Positions 1-8,182 of a stretch of 64,000 nt of DNA are shown here, piece after piece; the first letter of the stretch is position 1, and every line of letters starts with the position of its first letter. The DNA lies in NCBI GenBank assembly GCA_963777725.1, contig CAVZRR010000020.1, forward strand, positions 1-64,000, given 5' to 3'. The notes beneath the pieces are model-generated. The model saw only the letters and a program-made list of their open reading frames with translations, was not told the origin of the DNA and made no database searches. The translations under genes and the position numbers were made by a program. The DNA comes from RPQJ01 sp963777725. GTDB taxonomy: Bacteria > Pseudomonadota > Gammaproteobacteria > Steroidobacterales > Steroidobacteraceae.

Positions 1-828
1 GTGCTGCAGGCCGAGGTGATAGGCCGCCCAGGCATCGAGATTCTCGGTCACCGTGAGGCGCGCAAGACTGGCCTCGTGCATCGGGATCTGGATCTCGAGC
101 GCAGCGAGGATCCGCGCGCGGATTTCCGTTCGGATCGGGTGCACCGCATCGATCGCGCCGGCAAAGCGGTCGGCCCAGACGACGCCTCCGTCCCGCGTAT
201 CCACGAGCTCAACCGTGACGGCGAGACTCGAGGCCGCAACCTCCACCGTCCCCGACAGGCAGTAGCGCACGCCGAGCAGCCGGCCGATCTCGCCCATATC
301 GGCATTCGCGGCGCGCAGCCGAAACGAAGAGCCCCGCGCAGTGACGAACAACCAGCGCAGGCGCGACAGCTCGGCAATCAGCTCGTGGGGCAGGGCGTCC
401 GCAATGGCGGCGTACGGTCCCGCCTGGCCGATCAACGTGAACGGCAGCACCGCGATCGACGGTCGCGCGATCGGTTCCGTCGGCGGCGCCGCTGATTCGT
501 CGGCGGGCTGCGCGTCCCGCACCGCACTGACGTCCGCAACGAACCGAAAGCCCTGCCGGTGGACCGTCTTGATGAAGCGCTGCGTCTTGCCGTCGTCGCC
601 GAGCGCCTGCCGCGCCGACTTGATCCGGCTGGACACGGCCGCTTCGGAGACGATGCGCCCGTCCCACACCTTCTCGATGATCTCGTCCCTGGAAACGAGC
701 CGCTCGCGATTGTCGACGAGCAGCGCGAGCAGCGCGAACACCTGCCGTTCGACAGGGCGTGCCTCACCGTCTGCGCGCAGCTCGACCTTGGCCGTGTCGA
801 GCTCGAAGGACCCGAACCGGTAGAGCAT
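1..828 (-). CDS. Winged-helix (OmpR/CadC-type) regulator with TolB-like domain, 3' end outside window
   Basis: Reads from an ATG at 828 to the window edge, 276 codons without a stop. Residues 1-100 form an OmpR/CadC-type winged helix (start MLYRFGSFELD, then VSRDEIIEKVWDGR and RQGFRFVADV). Around residue 125 a SIAVLPF segment opens the TolB-like domain that often follows this helix and usually continues into TPRs, which would lie outside the window. No hydrophobic segment separates the two parts, so it is probably cytoplasmic rather than a CadC-like membrane sensor. It is divergent from the tautomerase gene, whose upstream region carries a motif repeated before the next small genes, so it may control both. 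Target inferred only. Confidence 0.8.
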   Translation of the reverse strand, partial: MLYRFGSFELDTAKVELRADGEARPVERQVFALLALLVDNRERLVSRDEIIEKVWDGRIVSEAAVSSRIKSARQALGDDGKTQRFIKTVHRQGFRFVADVSAVRDAQPADESAAPPTEPIARPSIAVLPFTLIGQAGPYAAIADALPHELIAELSRLRWLFVTARGSSFRLRAANADMGEIGRLLGVRYCLSGTVEVAASSLAVTVELVDTRDGGVVWADRFAGAIDAVHPIRTEIRARILAALEIQIPMHEASLARLTVTENLDAWAAYHLGLQH

Positions 829-861
829 GGGGCCGATGATGCACCCGGCGCACGCCTCGGA

Positions 862-901
862 CAATTCTCCATGAATTCTCCAGGGCGTCTGCAAGCTTCG
901 C
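862..901 (+). promoter_or_regulatory. Operator-like repeat upstream of tautomerase gene
   Basis: The gap between the divergent regulator and tautomerase genes holds AATTCTCC twice, 11 bp apart (863-870 and 874-881), then CTGCAAGCTTCGC at 889-901. The block TTCTCCA-N6-CTGCAAGCTTCGC (876-901) recurs with identical spacing at 1263-1288, about 50 bp before the next small genes. Direct repeats suit a winged-helix regulator. The protein that binds is inferred to be the neighbouring one. Confidence 0.5.
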
Positions 902-952
902 TGTGCAGCGCGCGCGTACAAATCCAACGTCGACAACTGAAGGAGAAACGAC

Positions 953-1177
953 ATGCCTCTCGTAACCATCGACGTGATCAAGAACGTCTTCACCCCGAAG
1001 CAGAAGCAGGAACTCATCGCCAGGGTCACCGAAGCGATGATCCAGGTGGAGGGCGAGAACATGCGGCCCGTCACCTGGGTGCGCATCAAGGAGGTCGAAA
1101 GCGGCGACTGGGCCATCGGCGGCAAGGCGCTGCAATCGGCCGACGTGCAGGCCCTGGCCGCGGGTAAGGCCGCTTAG
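953..1177 (+). CDS. 4-oxalocrotonate tautomerase family protein
   Basis: A 74-residue protein of the 4-oxalocrotonate tautomerase family, small cytoplasmic enzymes that use an N-terminal proline as general base for keto-enol tautomerisation. Pro2 becomes the catalytic terminus once Met1 is removed (MPLVTIDVI). The length is slightly above the 60-70 residues typical of the family. The start is supported by AAGGAGAAACGAC before the ATG. The conserved Arg-containing centre appears as VTWVRIKEVESGDWAIGG. It is the first gene behind the repeat at 862-901 and is divergent from the winged-helix regulator. The natural substrate cannot be told from sequence. Confidence 0.85.
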   Translation: MPLVTIDVIKNVFTPKQKQELIARVTEAMIQVEGENMRPVTWVRIKEVESGDWAIGGKALQSADVQALAAGKAA

Positions 1178-1262
1178 CGACGCGCAACGTTGCTGGTGGG
1201 TGTCGGGGCGGCGCTCCCGGAGGCCGCCCCGATTGCTTGTGGGGTCACGGAAATGCCCGGAT

Positions 1263-1288
1263 TTCTCCATAGGAACTGCAAGCTTCGC
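1263..1288 (+). promoter_or_regulatory. Second copy of TTCTCCA-N6-CTGCAAGCTTCGC motif
   Basis: TTCTCCA (1263-1269), six unrelated bases, then CTGCAAGCTTCGC (1276-1288) match 876-901 exactly outside the spacer. The motif ends 47 bp before the first mini-protein ATG; the upstream copy ends 52 bp before the tautomerase ATG. Equal placement before two transcription units suggests a shared operator or promoter element. Confidence 0.5.
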
Positions 1289-1334
1289 GGGTCGGAATAC
1301 GACAAGAATGACACCCGTATCGAGGAGAAGCCCG

Positions 1335-1433
1335 ATGAACCGACCAAGAGGATTCCGACGATTCGAGCTGTTGATGTTCGCACTGCTGTCGTCGATCGAT
1401 CTGCAGCGCGCGTTGCGTGACCTGATGTTCTGA
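1335..1433 (+). CDS. Mini-protein of 32 aa, unknown function
   Basis: A short reading frame, ATG at 1335 and TGA at 1431-1433, preceded by GAGGAGAAGCCCG, a strong ribosome-binding site. The protein begins MNRPRGFRRFELLMFALLSS, a basic head followed by a short hydrophobic stretch, and is related in outline to the next mini-protein. It lies downstream of the motif at 1263-1288. I do not recognise a family. Because it is so short, coding status rests on the ribosome-binding site, the repeat upstream and the likeness to its neighbour. Confidence 0.45.
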   Translation: MNRPRGFRRFELLMFALLSSIDLQRALRDLMF

Positions 1434-1444
1434 GGAGAACCACG

Positions 1445-1567
1445 ATGAACCAATCCAGGACGAACCGCCGATACCAGATCGTGTTGCTGCTGTCGCTCGC
1501 GCTGCTGACCTCGACGCTGGCAGGCACGCTAATGAACGCTGCGCTCAGCCTGCAAGTCGTGGCGTGA
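1445..1567 (+). CDS. Mini membrane protein of 40 aa, unknown function
   Basis: ATG at 1445, preceded by GAGGAGAACCACG, which overlaps the stop of the preceding mini-gene and suggests translational coupling. The protein has a basic head (MNQSRTNRRYQ) and one hydrophobic segment of about 20 residues (IVLLLSLALLTSTLAGTL), so it is probably a single-pass inner-membrane miniprotein or a short exported peptide. Both mini-proteins share an MN-x-R-x-RR-aromatic beginning. No family recognised. Confidence 0.5.
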   Translation: MNQSRTNRRYQIVLLLSLALLTSTLAGTLMNAALSLQVVA

Positions 1568-1576
1568 GGCCGAAGC

Positions 1577-1963
1577 TCAGTCCTTGGCCCAGTAAGCGGC
1601 CTGATCCGGCAGGACCCATCGGACGCCCCCGCGTGGGTCCTCCCGGTCGCCCGCATAGCGCGGAATCAGGTGGATGTGCACGTGCGGGATGGTCTGCCCG
1701 GCGGCGTGGCCATCGTTGATCCCGACGTTGTAGGCGGCGGGATGGTGCCGATGGTCGAGATCGATGCGGGCGAGATTCAGCAGCTTGAGCATGGCCGCCT
1801 GCTCTTGCGTCGTCGTCTCGAAGAACGACGCGACGTGTCGCCGCGGGATCACCAGTGTATGGCCCGGCGAGACCGGAAACCCGTCTCGGAACGCGAGCGC
1901 TAGTTCGCTCTCGAAGACCAGCCGGTCGCGCGGCAGGCTGCAGAAAGGGCATTGGGCGTCCAC
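1577..1963 (-). CDS. HIT-family hydrolase
   Basis: A histidine-triad protein; HIT enzymes hydrolyse or transfer nucleotides from phosphoanhydride or phosphoramidate substrates in the cytoplasm. The signature HVHIHLIPR near residue 100 gives the three histidines, and an N-terminal CPFC pair resembles the zinc site of many bacterial members. I place the start at the GTG at 1963, two codons before the usual D-x-CPFC opening; the frame stays open to 2023, but that extension (MRQKRCRWSD) is encoded by a REP-like repeat and is unlikely to be native. Convergent with the mini-protein gene and divergent from the kinase-like gene. Substrate unknown. Confidence 0.85.
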   Translation of the reverse strand: MDAQCPFCSLPRDRLVFESELALAFRDGFPVSPGHTLVIPRRHVASFFETTTQEQAAMLKLLNLARIDLDHRHHPAAYNVGINDGHAAGQTIPHVHIHLIPRYAGDREDPRGGVRWVLPDQAAYWAKD

Positions 1964-1983
1964 GGCCGCAGAGTCTAAGCCGA

Positions 1984-2010
1984 AACCCGACGGATCCGAC
2001 CACCGGCACC
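1984..2010 (-). repeat. REP-like repeat, family 1
   Basis: On the minus strand this reads GGTGCCGGTGGTCGGATCC and continues GTCGG, matching the copy at 40108 and both arms of the palindrome at 55221-55285. It lies just upstream of the HIT gene and adds a spurious extension to its reading frame. Confidence 0.75.
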
Positions 2011-2071
2011 GCTTTTGCCGCACGGGCGCGCTGTGTCACAGTAACCGGTAGACCGGCCGCCCGCCACGCAG

Positions 2072-3607
2072 ATGCAATACCCTTCCTTCGCAGAGTACGC
2101 CGACGCACTCCAGCTCAACCTGGGCGTCGTGCTTGCGGATCCGGTGCTCGCCCGGGGAACGCTGCTCAGGCGCGCCTCGGGACTGCCGGTTGCGCACGGC
2201 GGCACGTTCGCGCTGACCTTCGAGGTCGAGACGGACCAGAGGAAGTACGCGCTACGCTGTTTCCACAAGCGGCTCGACGCGCTGCACGAGCGCTACGACG
2301 CGATCACGAAGCACCTCGCCGGCGTCAAGGGCCCCTATCTGGTCGCCTGCCAGTTCCAGCCGCAGGGGATCACGACGGAGAGCGGCACCTATCCGGTCGT
2401 GCGGATGGACTGGGTGGACGGGCAGAGCCTCGCCGCATTCGTCGCCGAGCACCTGCAGGACTCCGGCGCGCTGCAGCAGATGCGATTCTCGCTGCGCCGG
2501 CTGGCCCGGCACCTGCGCGAGAACGGCATTGCGCACGGCGACATCCAGCCGTCCAACATCATCGTCCAGCGAGGCGCCAACCTGCGGCTGATCGATTACG
2601 ACGGCATGTTCGTGCCGGCACTCGGGCCGTTCTGCAGCACCGAGCTCGGCCAGCGGAATTTCCAGCATCCCGGCCGGCGCCGGCGGCATTTCAACGCCAG
2701 CCTCGACGCGTTCTCGTTCTCGGTGATCGACCTCGCTCTCGACGCGCTCAGCAGGCGGCCGAACCTCTGGCGGCGGACGGCCAGCGGCGAAGACGCTTTC
2801 CTGCTGCGCGCAGCGGATTTCGCCGATCCCGCGAACTCGGCGACCTTCGCGCTGTTGAGTCGTGAGCCGGGCATCGAGCGGCGGGTGAAGCACCTCGCTG
2901 CGATCTGCATGGAGCCGTTCGAGCAGATCCCGTCCTTCGAGGACTTCGTGTCGGCACGGGACCTGCCGCCCCTGACGGTGGAATTGTCCGGTGATCCCGA
3001 CGAGGCCATGCGCACGCCGTATGTTTCGCCGTTCCCGATCGTCGCGGCCGCGGACTTCGCCAACTGCTGCAAGCACATCGGTGATCGAGTCGAGCTGATT
3101 GGTCGGGTCGCGCGCGTCGCGAACGCCACCGAGCCGCGATCGGCGGCCCGCTGCCTGCGGGTCGAGTTCGGCGCGCAGTTGCACGACATGACTTGCCTCA
3201 AGGTCTGGCCCGGCTCCCACTCGAATCGCGACGCCACGCCCGACGAAACCTGGGTCGGCAAGTGGGTGAGCGCCGTGGGGCTGGTCGAGCCCGTGGCTCA
3301 AGGCCCCGAGGCAGCGCAACGCCAGAAGCACATCTCCATCTCGATCACGGAATCCTTCCAGCTGCAGAGACTGACGGAGGCCGAAGCGCTCTATCGGTTG
3401 CGTTCGCAGACCGAGCGCGCCACTGCGACGCCGGATGGAATCGGTAGCGTCCGGACCGATCCGGTCGATCCGGAGCCCGTGATCCGCCCGAGGCCTGCAG
3501 TCACGGAAGCCGGCGCCTGTCGAAGTCGAGCCGATGCGCACAGTCGCGCCGCCGCGGATGGTCGAGTCGCAGCCCGCAACGGTTGCTGCGCCGCCGAAGG
3601 TCCGTGA
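2072..3607 (+). CDS. Protein-kinase-like protein with OB-like region, N-terminal part (frameshifted)
   Basis: Residues 1-270 resemble a protein-kinase fold: a KYALRCF lysine strand, catalytic loop HGDIQPSNIIV and metal-binding LIDYDGMF. Kinases with this HGD-x-Q-P and DYDG style occur as bacterial serine/threonine kinase-like proteins, often beside stress genes. Residues 330-440 look like a small beta-barrel (RVELIGRVARV... KWVSAVGLV). After about 3505 the frame becomes implausible, while the +1 frame continues sensibly as PVEVEPMRTVAPP, so a base is probably missing. The whole gene runs to 4614. No substrate can be assigned. Confidence 0.75.
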   Translation: MQYPSFAEYADALQLNLGVVLADPVLARGTLLRRASGLPVAHGGTFALTFEVETDQRKYALRCFHKRLDALHERYDAITKHLAGVKGPYLVACQFQPQGITTESGTYPVVRMDWVDGQSLAAFVAEHLQDSGALQQMRFSLRRLARHLRENGIAHGDIQPSNIIVQRGANLRLIDYDGMFVPALGPFCSTELGQRNFQHPGRRRRHFNASLDAFSFSVIDLALDALSRRPNLWRRTASGEDAFLLRAADFADPANSATFALLSREPGIERRVKHLAAICMEPFEQIPSFEDFVSARDLPPLTVELSGDPDEAMRTPYVSPFPIVAAADFANCCKHIGDRVELIGRVARVANATEPRSAARCLRVEFGAQLHDMTCLKVWPGSHSNRDATPDETWVGKWVSAVGLVEPVAQGPEAAQRQKHISISITESFQLQRLTEAEALYRLRSQTERATATPDGIGSVRTDPVDPEPVIRPRPAVTEAGACRSRADAHSRAAADGRVAARNGCCAAEGP

Positions 3608-4614
3608 CGTCAGCCGCCCCCAGCGCATCGCTCCGCCCGCGCCACCGCCGCCGAAGGTGCAACCCCCGCGCGACCAGAGGCGGGCGGCTTGGGCCGCACT
3701 CGCTGTCCTGGCGGCACTGCTCGGTTACCTGCTGTTCGTGCCGGGGTCGGATCGACAGCCGGAGGCACCGAAGACCGAGTCCGCGGCCAAAGTCCCGGTG
3801 GCGCCCGCGGCGGAGCCGGAACCGGCGGAGATACCGCCCGCGACCGCAGTCGAGGTCGGGAGCAAGCTGGTTTCCAGCCAGCCCCTGAAGACGACCGACC
3901 TGAGCTTCGCAACGATCGCCGGGAAACTGGAGATCTGGCCGGCCGTGGACGACGTCCGCAAGCGCGTGTTGCGGGTCAATGACGCCGTCATTCCGGATCT
4001 GCGCGACGATGCGATCGTGCTGTCTCACCGTGCCGTTTTCTCCGATCGCGAGGTCATCACGGGATTCACGCAATGCGCCGGCAGCGTTCCGCCGTGCGGT
4101 CGGCAGCAGCCATTCTGGGTCGTGCTGCGCGAGGGCAGTCCGCCGGTTCTGCGGCGGGCCCCTGAACTCTGGGTCGGTGCCAACGGCGGGCGGATCTCCG
4201 CCACGAACGACGGCGTGGCGATCGACCTCGGCCGTTGGGATGGCGAGCTTGCGCAGCGCGCAGCTGAGCCAGGCTGGCAACATCGTCGTCAAGCGCACGG
4301 GCGACACGATCAGGCCACTCAGCCGGGCGGACTGCAACATCGTGGCCCAAGCTCTCGAAGGGTGCGCCGCCAGCCGAGATTGCAGGTCGTTTGCGACGAG
4401 CGCCCAGCGCATCCCGGCCCGGCAGTGGAATCAGCTCACGCGGATGTATCACGAATCGACCGGGCTGGATGTCGCGGTCTTTCGCGCCTTGTGCGTGCGC
4501 AGCTGCGAGCTCGGGCTCACGCCGAGCTACGGCCTGATCCGCGCGAACGCCTGTAGCGGCGCCAAGCCTCGGCAATGGCGGCCGGACGATCCGGCGGCGG
4601 GAATGCGACGCTAG
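3534..4614 (+). CDS. Kinase-like protein, transmembrane and C-terminal part (continuation of preceding frame)
   Basis: Continuation of the 2072 gene in the next frame. A Pro-rich linker leads to one transmembrane helix (AAWAALAVLAALLGYLLFV), a second Pro/Ala-rich linker, and a C-terminal domain of about 240 residues that I do not recognise, containing several cysteines (TQCAGSVPPC, CNIVAQ, CAASRDC). Another frame change is needed near 4236 (IDLGRWDG to ASLRSAQLSQ), so the end at 4614 lies in a third frame. The topology, kinase inside and Cys-rich domain outside, resembles a membrane-anchored signalling kinase. Function unknown. Confidence 0.6.
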
Positions 4615-5045
4615 CCGTGCCCTTTCTTCGCGCCGCCCGCGGGCTTGGGCTCGACCGTTTCCACCGGCGCGCCGGCTTTCTTCCACGCGCCGAACCCGCC
4701 GTCAATGTGGCACACGGGTGTCAGGCCCATATCCTGCGCGGTCTTCGTCGCGAGCGCGGAGCGCCAGCCGGCCGCGCAGAAGAACACGAACTTGTGGCCC
4801 GAGGCGAAGAAGTCCTTGTGGTAGGGGCTGCCGGGATCGAGCCAGAACTCGAGCATGCCGCGCGGCACCTGGCGGGCACCGGGAACGCCGCCCTCGCGCC
4901 AGATTTCGCGCGGGTCGCGCAGGTCGATGAACGTCACGTCGGGTTGGCCGTGCAGCGCCCGGGCCTGATCGACCGGGAGCGTCTCGATCGCCGACATCGC
5001 CTCCGCCAGCATCTGCTCCACGCTCTTGCGAATCTCGAGTGGCAT
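4611..5045 (-). CDS. Rhodanese-like domain protein
   Basis: A single-domain rhodanese of 144 residues, a sulfur-carrier or sulfurtransferase fold. The active-site cysteine is Cys90 in FVFFCAAGWRS, and the upstream acidic motif VTFIDLRDPREIWREGG is typical. The active loop CAAGWRS is the form common in small cytoplasmic rhodaneses. There is no signal peptide. Its ATG at 5045 follows GGGGAGAAGCCC. It overlaps the kinase-like gene end by four bases, tail to tail, and lies just downstream of the enolase-superfamily gene on the same strand. Confidence 0.9.
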   Translation of the reverse strand: MPLEIRKSVEQMLAEAMSAIETLPVDQARALHGQPDVTFIDLRDPREIWREGGVPGARQVPRGMLEFWLDPGSPYHKDFFASGHKFVFFCAAGWRSALATKTAQDMGLTPVCHIDGGFGAWKKAGAPVETVEPKPAGGAKKGHG

Positions 5046-5103
5046 GGGCTTCTCCCCGCGACGGTGACCGTCACTGTACTGCGAATCCGTCGCGATGTGG
5101 ACG

Positions 5104-6342
5104 CTAGCCCGGCCCCTGTTTCGCCTTCTTCAGCGCCAGCGCCGACTTGAGCCCCTTCTCGCGGATCGTGTGCAGCGCGACGCGCGTCGGCGTCGAGACG
5201 TGGAAGCGCTTGCCGTAGCGACGCAGCAGGCGCTCGTCGACTTGCACGCCGAGGCCGGGGGACTGCGGCACGTCGAGCGTACCGTCGGGGTTGGCGAGCA
5301 GCGGCGGCATGATGCCGTCGCGCGCCGCCGGCACGAATCCCGGCGGTTCGTAGGGATACTCGAGATGGCCGCCGTGCTCCCAAGCCGCGAATGCGTGCAG
5401 GTTGACGACCACGTTGAAGCCGTTCGACCAGGTGTGCGGCGAAAACTTGAGTCCGCGGCGGCGACACTCCTGCATGACGCGCTTTGAGACGGTCAGCCCG
5501 CAGAACATCGCGTCGGGCTGGTATTTCTCGAGGCTGTCGTGCTCGAACAGCGGCTGCAGCTCGTGCCAGCCGCCGTGCAGCTCGCCGCCCGCGATCGGCG
5601 TCTTCACGCGCCGGCGCAGCTCGGCCATGCCGTGCCAGTCGTGCATGTCGAGCGGCTCCTCGAGCCAGGCGATACCGAGCTCGTCGCAGCCGCGCGCGAA
5701 GGCCGTGGCGCGCTCGAGGTCCCAGTCCGGGTTCGGGCGGAACAGCGAGACCGGCCAACCCTGGTTCGCGTCCACGCCGATCGTGAAGTCGTCGCCGGCC
5801 GCCGCGCGTACGTCGCGCACGATGCGCAGGTCCTCCTCGAGGGTCTCGTACTTGACGCGGATCTTCACCGCGTCGAAGCCCATGCCGCGAATCTCGTCGA
5901 GATAGCGGCGCCGTTCGTCGAGCGGCCGCAGCGAGCCCGACGAGGCGTACAGGCGCACGCGGGACACCGTCTGCTCCTGCTCCTGCAGCAGCTTGTAGAC
6001 CGGCTTGCCGGCCAGCTTGCCCGCGAGGTCCCACATCGCCGCCTCGAGCCACCAGTTGCGCCAGCCGAGGTACGAGGCCTCGCGGATCCGCTTGCGGAAG
6101 CCTTCCATGTCGTCCGCAGCGAGGCCGAGCATGAAGCCGCCGAGCAGGTCGCCGAGGCCGCGACGCTCGGTCGTGAACGCCGGGCCTGCGGTCTCGCCGA
6201 TCAGCCCGTCGCTGGTGACGAAGCGCGCGTAGGTCTGCGCGACGTGCGTCTGGGGATAGCCCGGGATCCAGGACGGCCAGAAGGGTTCGGTCAGCGGCAC
6301 GTTGACGTGCCACAGCTCGATGCGTTCGATTCGGCCAGTCAT
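5104..6342 (-). CDS. Enolase-superfamily (mandelate racemase/muconate lactonizing-type) enzyme
   Basis: A 412-residue cytoplasmic enzyme of the mandelate racemase/glucarate dehydratase type, which abstracts a proton alpha to a carboxylate with Mg2+ help. Visible catalytic parts: KIRVK (Lys160, Lys164), metal ligand Asp191 in GVDANQGWP, Glu228 in WLEEPL, Glu254 in AGGELHGG and general base His303 in SPHTWSNG. The length fits the family. The most likely substrate is a sugar acid or related acid, but sequence alone does not decide. The rhodanese gene lies 58 bp downstream; the GNAT gene is divergent 64 bp away. Confidence 0.88.
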   Translation of the reverse strand: MTGRIERIELWHVNVPLTEPFWPSWIPGYPQTHVAQTYARFVTSDGLIGETAGPAFTTERRGLGDLLGGFMLGLAADDMEGFRKRIREASYLGWRNWWLEAAMWDLAGKLAGKPVYKLLQEQEQTVSRVRLYASSGSLRPLDERRRYLDEIRGMGFDAVKIRVKYETLEEDLRIVRDVRAAAGDDFTIGVDANQGWPVSLFRPNPDWDLERATAFARGCDELGIAWLEEPLDMHDWHGMAELRRRVKTPIAGGELHGGWHELQPLFEHDSLEKYQPDAMFCGLTVSKRVMQECRRRGLKFSPHTWSNGFNVVVNLHAFAAWEHGGHLEYPYEPPGFVPAARDGIMPPLLANPDGTLDVPQSPGLGVQVDERLLRRYGKRFHVSTPTRVALHTIREKGLKSALALKKAKQGPG

Positions 6343-6406
6343 GGCACGACTCCTGTCCGGCAGGGCGAGGGGCTGGGTGATAGGCTTTCAGAATGAGGGG
6401 AAATCG

Positions 6407-7027
6407 ATGACGTCGCAACGGCTCTCCGATCCGCAGCTCGCAGCCGCGGCAGCCGTGTACACGCGCGCGTTCATGGACGACCCGATCTCCGTCTGGATCG
6501 CGCCGGATCCCGCGCAGCGTGAACGTGGCTTGCCGCTCTACTTCCGGATGGCCATGCAATATGCGCTGCGTTTCGGTGGCCAGGTCCACCGCAGCGACGA
6601 TGCGCCGCGCGCCGTCGCCACCTGGCTCGAGCCCGGTCGCTCACCGCCGTCGACGATCGGGCTGCTGCGCACTGGCTTTCTGCGTCTGCTCTGGTCGGGC
6701 GGACTGTCCGACGCGCGCCGCCTGCTCACGTTGGGCGACACGTTCGACCGTCTGCACAAGCAGGACGTGACGCAGGCGCACTGGTACCTCTGGTTGCTGG
6801 CGGTCGATCCGCCATTCCAGGGCAAGGGCCTCGGGGGCGAGTTGCTGGGGCCCGCATTGCACGCGGCGGATCGCGCACGATTGCCGTGCTACCTCGAGAC
6901 GGCGCGCGAGCGGAACGTCTCGTTCTACCTGCGGTTTCGGCTTTCGCATCCTGCGGGACGAGCGGATGGGCCGCGATGGCCCGCAATTCTGGACCATGCT
7001 GCGGGCGCCCGGGTGATGCTGCAGTGA
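6407..7027 (+). CDS. GNAT-family N-acetyltransferase (3' frameshift)
   Basis: A GNAT acetyltransferase of about 200 residues. The acetyl-CoA loop is visible as LLAVDPPFQGKGLGGELL, followed by the typical LETARERNVSFYLRF. The ATG at 6407 is preceded by GAGGGGAAATCG. After FYLRF the frame departs from the family; a one-base shift near 6936 gives GFRILRDERMGRDGPQFW and a stop at 7014-7016, a standard GNAT ending. The true end is therefore probably 7016 rather than 7027. Substrate unknown; the sequence resembles the broad class of GNATs with long N-terminal helices. Confidence 0.8.
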   Translation: MTSQRLSDPQLAAAAAVYTRAFMDDPISVWIAPDPAQRERGLPLYFRMAMQYALRFGGQVHRSDDAPRAVATWLEPGRSPPSTIGLLRTGFLRLLWSGGLSDARRLLTLGDTFDRLHKQDVTQAHWYLWLLAVDPPFQGKGLGGELLGPALHAADRARLPCYLETARERNVSFYLRFRLSHPAGRADGPRWPAILDHAAGARVMLQ

Positions 7028-7470
7028 CGAGCCCTTATCTGCAGCCGGTCGGGACGGTGTGGGGACGCATCGCCGGCATCGTGCTGCTCGCGTCCGGGGC
7101 AGGACTGACGGCCGTGCTCGGCTATGCGCTGTTCAATTTTGCCGTCGACGAGGCGAGCCGCCGATCGGTGACCAGTTCCACGCTGATCTACGCGCTGATC
7201 CTGCTGGCCCTGTGCGGCATCTGCTGGCAGGCGGGATTTCGCCTGGCCTTCAATCGACCGGATCGCTCGGGCACGCTGTTCTCCCGGCCGGCGTGGTTCG
7301 CGATCGGCAGCGGATTGATCGTCGTGGCCGCGCTGATGGCGTTCGCGATCTTCTCGGTTCGTCGACCGACCGGCCTCGACTACTGGGTCGTCGTGACCCT
7401 CGGAGCGCTGGGCGTCTGGTGCATCATCCTGGCGTTCCGGCGCGGCGCAGCAACCATCGAAAGTCACTGA
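7024..7470 (+). CDS. Four-helix integral membrane protein, unknown
   Basis: A 148-residue protein with four hydrophobic segments (IAGIVLLASGAGLTAVLGYALF, TLIYALILLALCGICW, FAIGSGLIVVAALMAFAIF, YWVVVTLGALGVWCIILAF). The proposed GTG at 7024 lies just after the corrected stop of the GNAT gene, so the two may be coupled. I recognise no family. The next gene, a VIT-like transporter, starts 10 bp after its stop, suggesting one transcript. Confidence 0.6.
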   Translation: MTSPYLQPVGTVWGRIAGIVLLASGAGLTAVLGYALFNFAVDEASRRSVTSSTLIYALILLALCGICWQAGFRLAFNRPDRSGTLFSRPAWFAIGSGLIVVAALMAFAIFSVRRPTGLDYWVVVTLGALGVWCIILAFRRGAATIESH

Positions 7471-7480
7471 GCAACCAGAC

Positions 7481-8173
7481 ATGAGACACAGCGAAAGACA
7501 CCGGACGCACCGCACCGGCTGGCTGCGTGCCACGGTGCTCGGTGCGAACGACGGCATCGTTTCCACGGCCAGTCTCGTGCTGGGTGTCGCAGCCGCCGGC
7601 GCCAGTTCGCAAAGCAGTCCTCGTTGCGGGCGTGGCTGGCCTCGTGGCCGGTGCGATGTCGATGGCGGCCGGCGAGTATGTGTCCGTCAGTTCGCAGGCC
7701 GACACCGAACGCGCGGACCTGACTCGGGAGAGCAAGGAGCTGGCGGCGAATCCCGAGGCGGAGCACACGGAACTCACGGCGATTTACGTGCAGCGCGGCC
7801 TCGATTCGGCGCTGGCTTCGAGCGTGGCGACCCAATTGATGCAGCACGATGCGCTCGGCGCACACGCGCGGGACGAGTTGGGGATCACCGAGACGCTGGC
7901 GGCCCGACCGGTGCAGGCCGCCCTCGCGTCGGCGGGCGCCTTTGCCGGCGGGCTGCAGCCTTGCCCGTGCTGATGGTGCCCGTGCTGCCGGTCGCCGCGC
8001 TGACGTGGGGCGTCGCCGGCGGCTCGCTGCTGTTCCTCGCGCTGCTGGGCCTCGTGGCCGCACGTGCCGGTGGAGCGCCGGTCCGCGCGTCCGTCCTCCG
8101 CGTCACGTTCTGGGGCGCGTTGGCGATGGCGCTGACCGCCGCGGTGGGGACGCTGTTCGGCGTGGCGGCCTGA
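7481..8173 (+). CDS. VIT1/CCC1-family (DUF125) membrane protein, two compensating frameshifts
   Basis: N-terminus WLRATVLGANDGIVSTASLVLGVAAAGAS is the hallmark of the VIT1/CCC1 iron/manganese transporter family, whose conserved GANDGIVST helix lines the metal path. The middle continues in the +1 frame (7605-7960) as VAGLVAGAMSMAAGEYVSVSSQ and DALGAHARDELG, also typical, and the last 70 residues return to the first frame as two membrane helices. Two indels near 7605 and 7960 therefore scramble the centre of the frame as written. The expected product is an inner-membrane exporter of divalent metal of about 230 residues. Confidence 0.75.
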   Translation: MRHSERHRTHRTGWLRATVLGANDGIVSTASLVLGVAAAGASSQSSPRCGRGWPRGRCDVDGGRRVCVRQFAGRHRTRGPDSGEQGAGGESRGGAHGTHGDLRAARPRFGAGFERGDPIDAARCARRTRAGRVGDHRDAGGPTGAGRPRVGGRLCRRAAALPVLMVPVLPVAALTWGVAGGSLLFLALLGLVAARAGGAPVRASVLRVTFWGALAMALTAAVGTLFGVAA

Positions 8174-8182
8174 GGTCGAACG

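Noticed and set aside
6302..6406. Upstream extension of the GNAT gene start
   Set aside because: It overlaps the start region of the enolase-superfamily gene on the other strand; the ATG at 6407 has a good ribosome-binding site.
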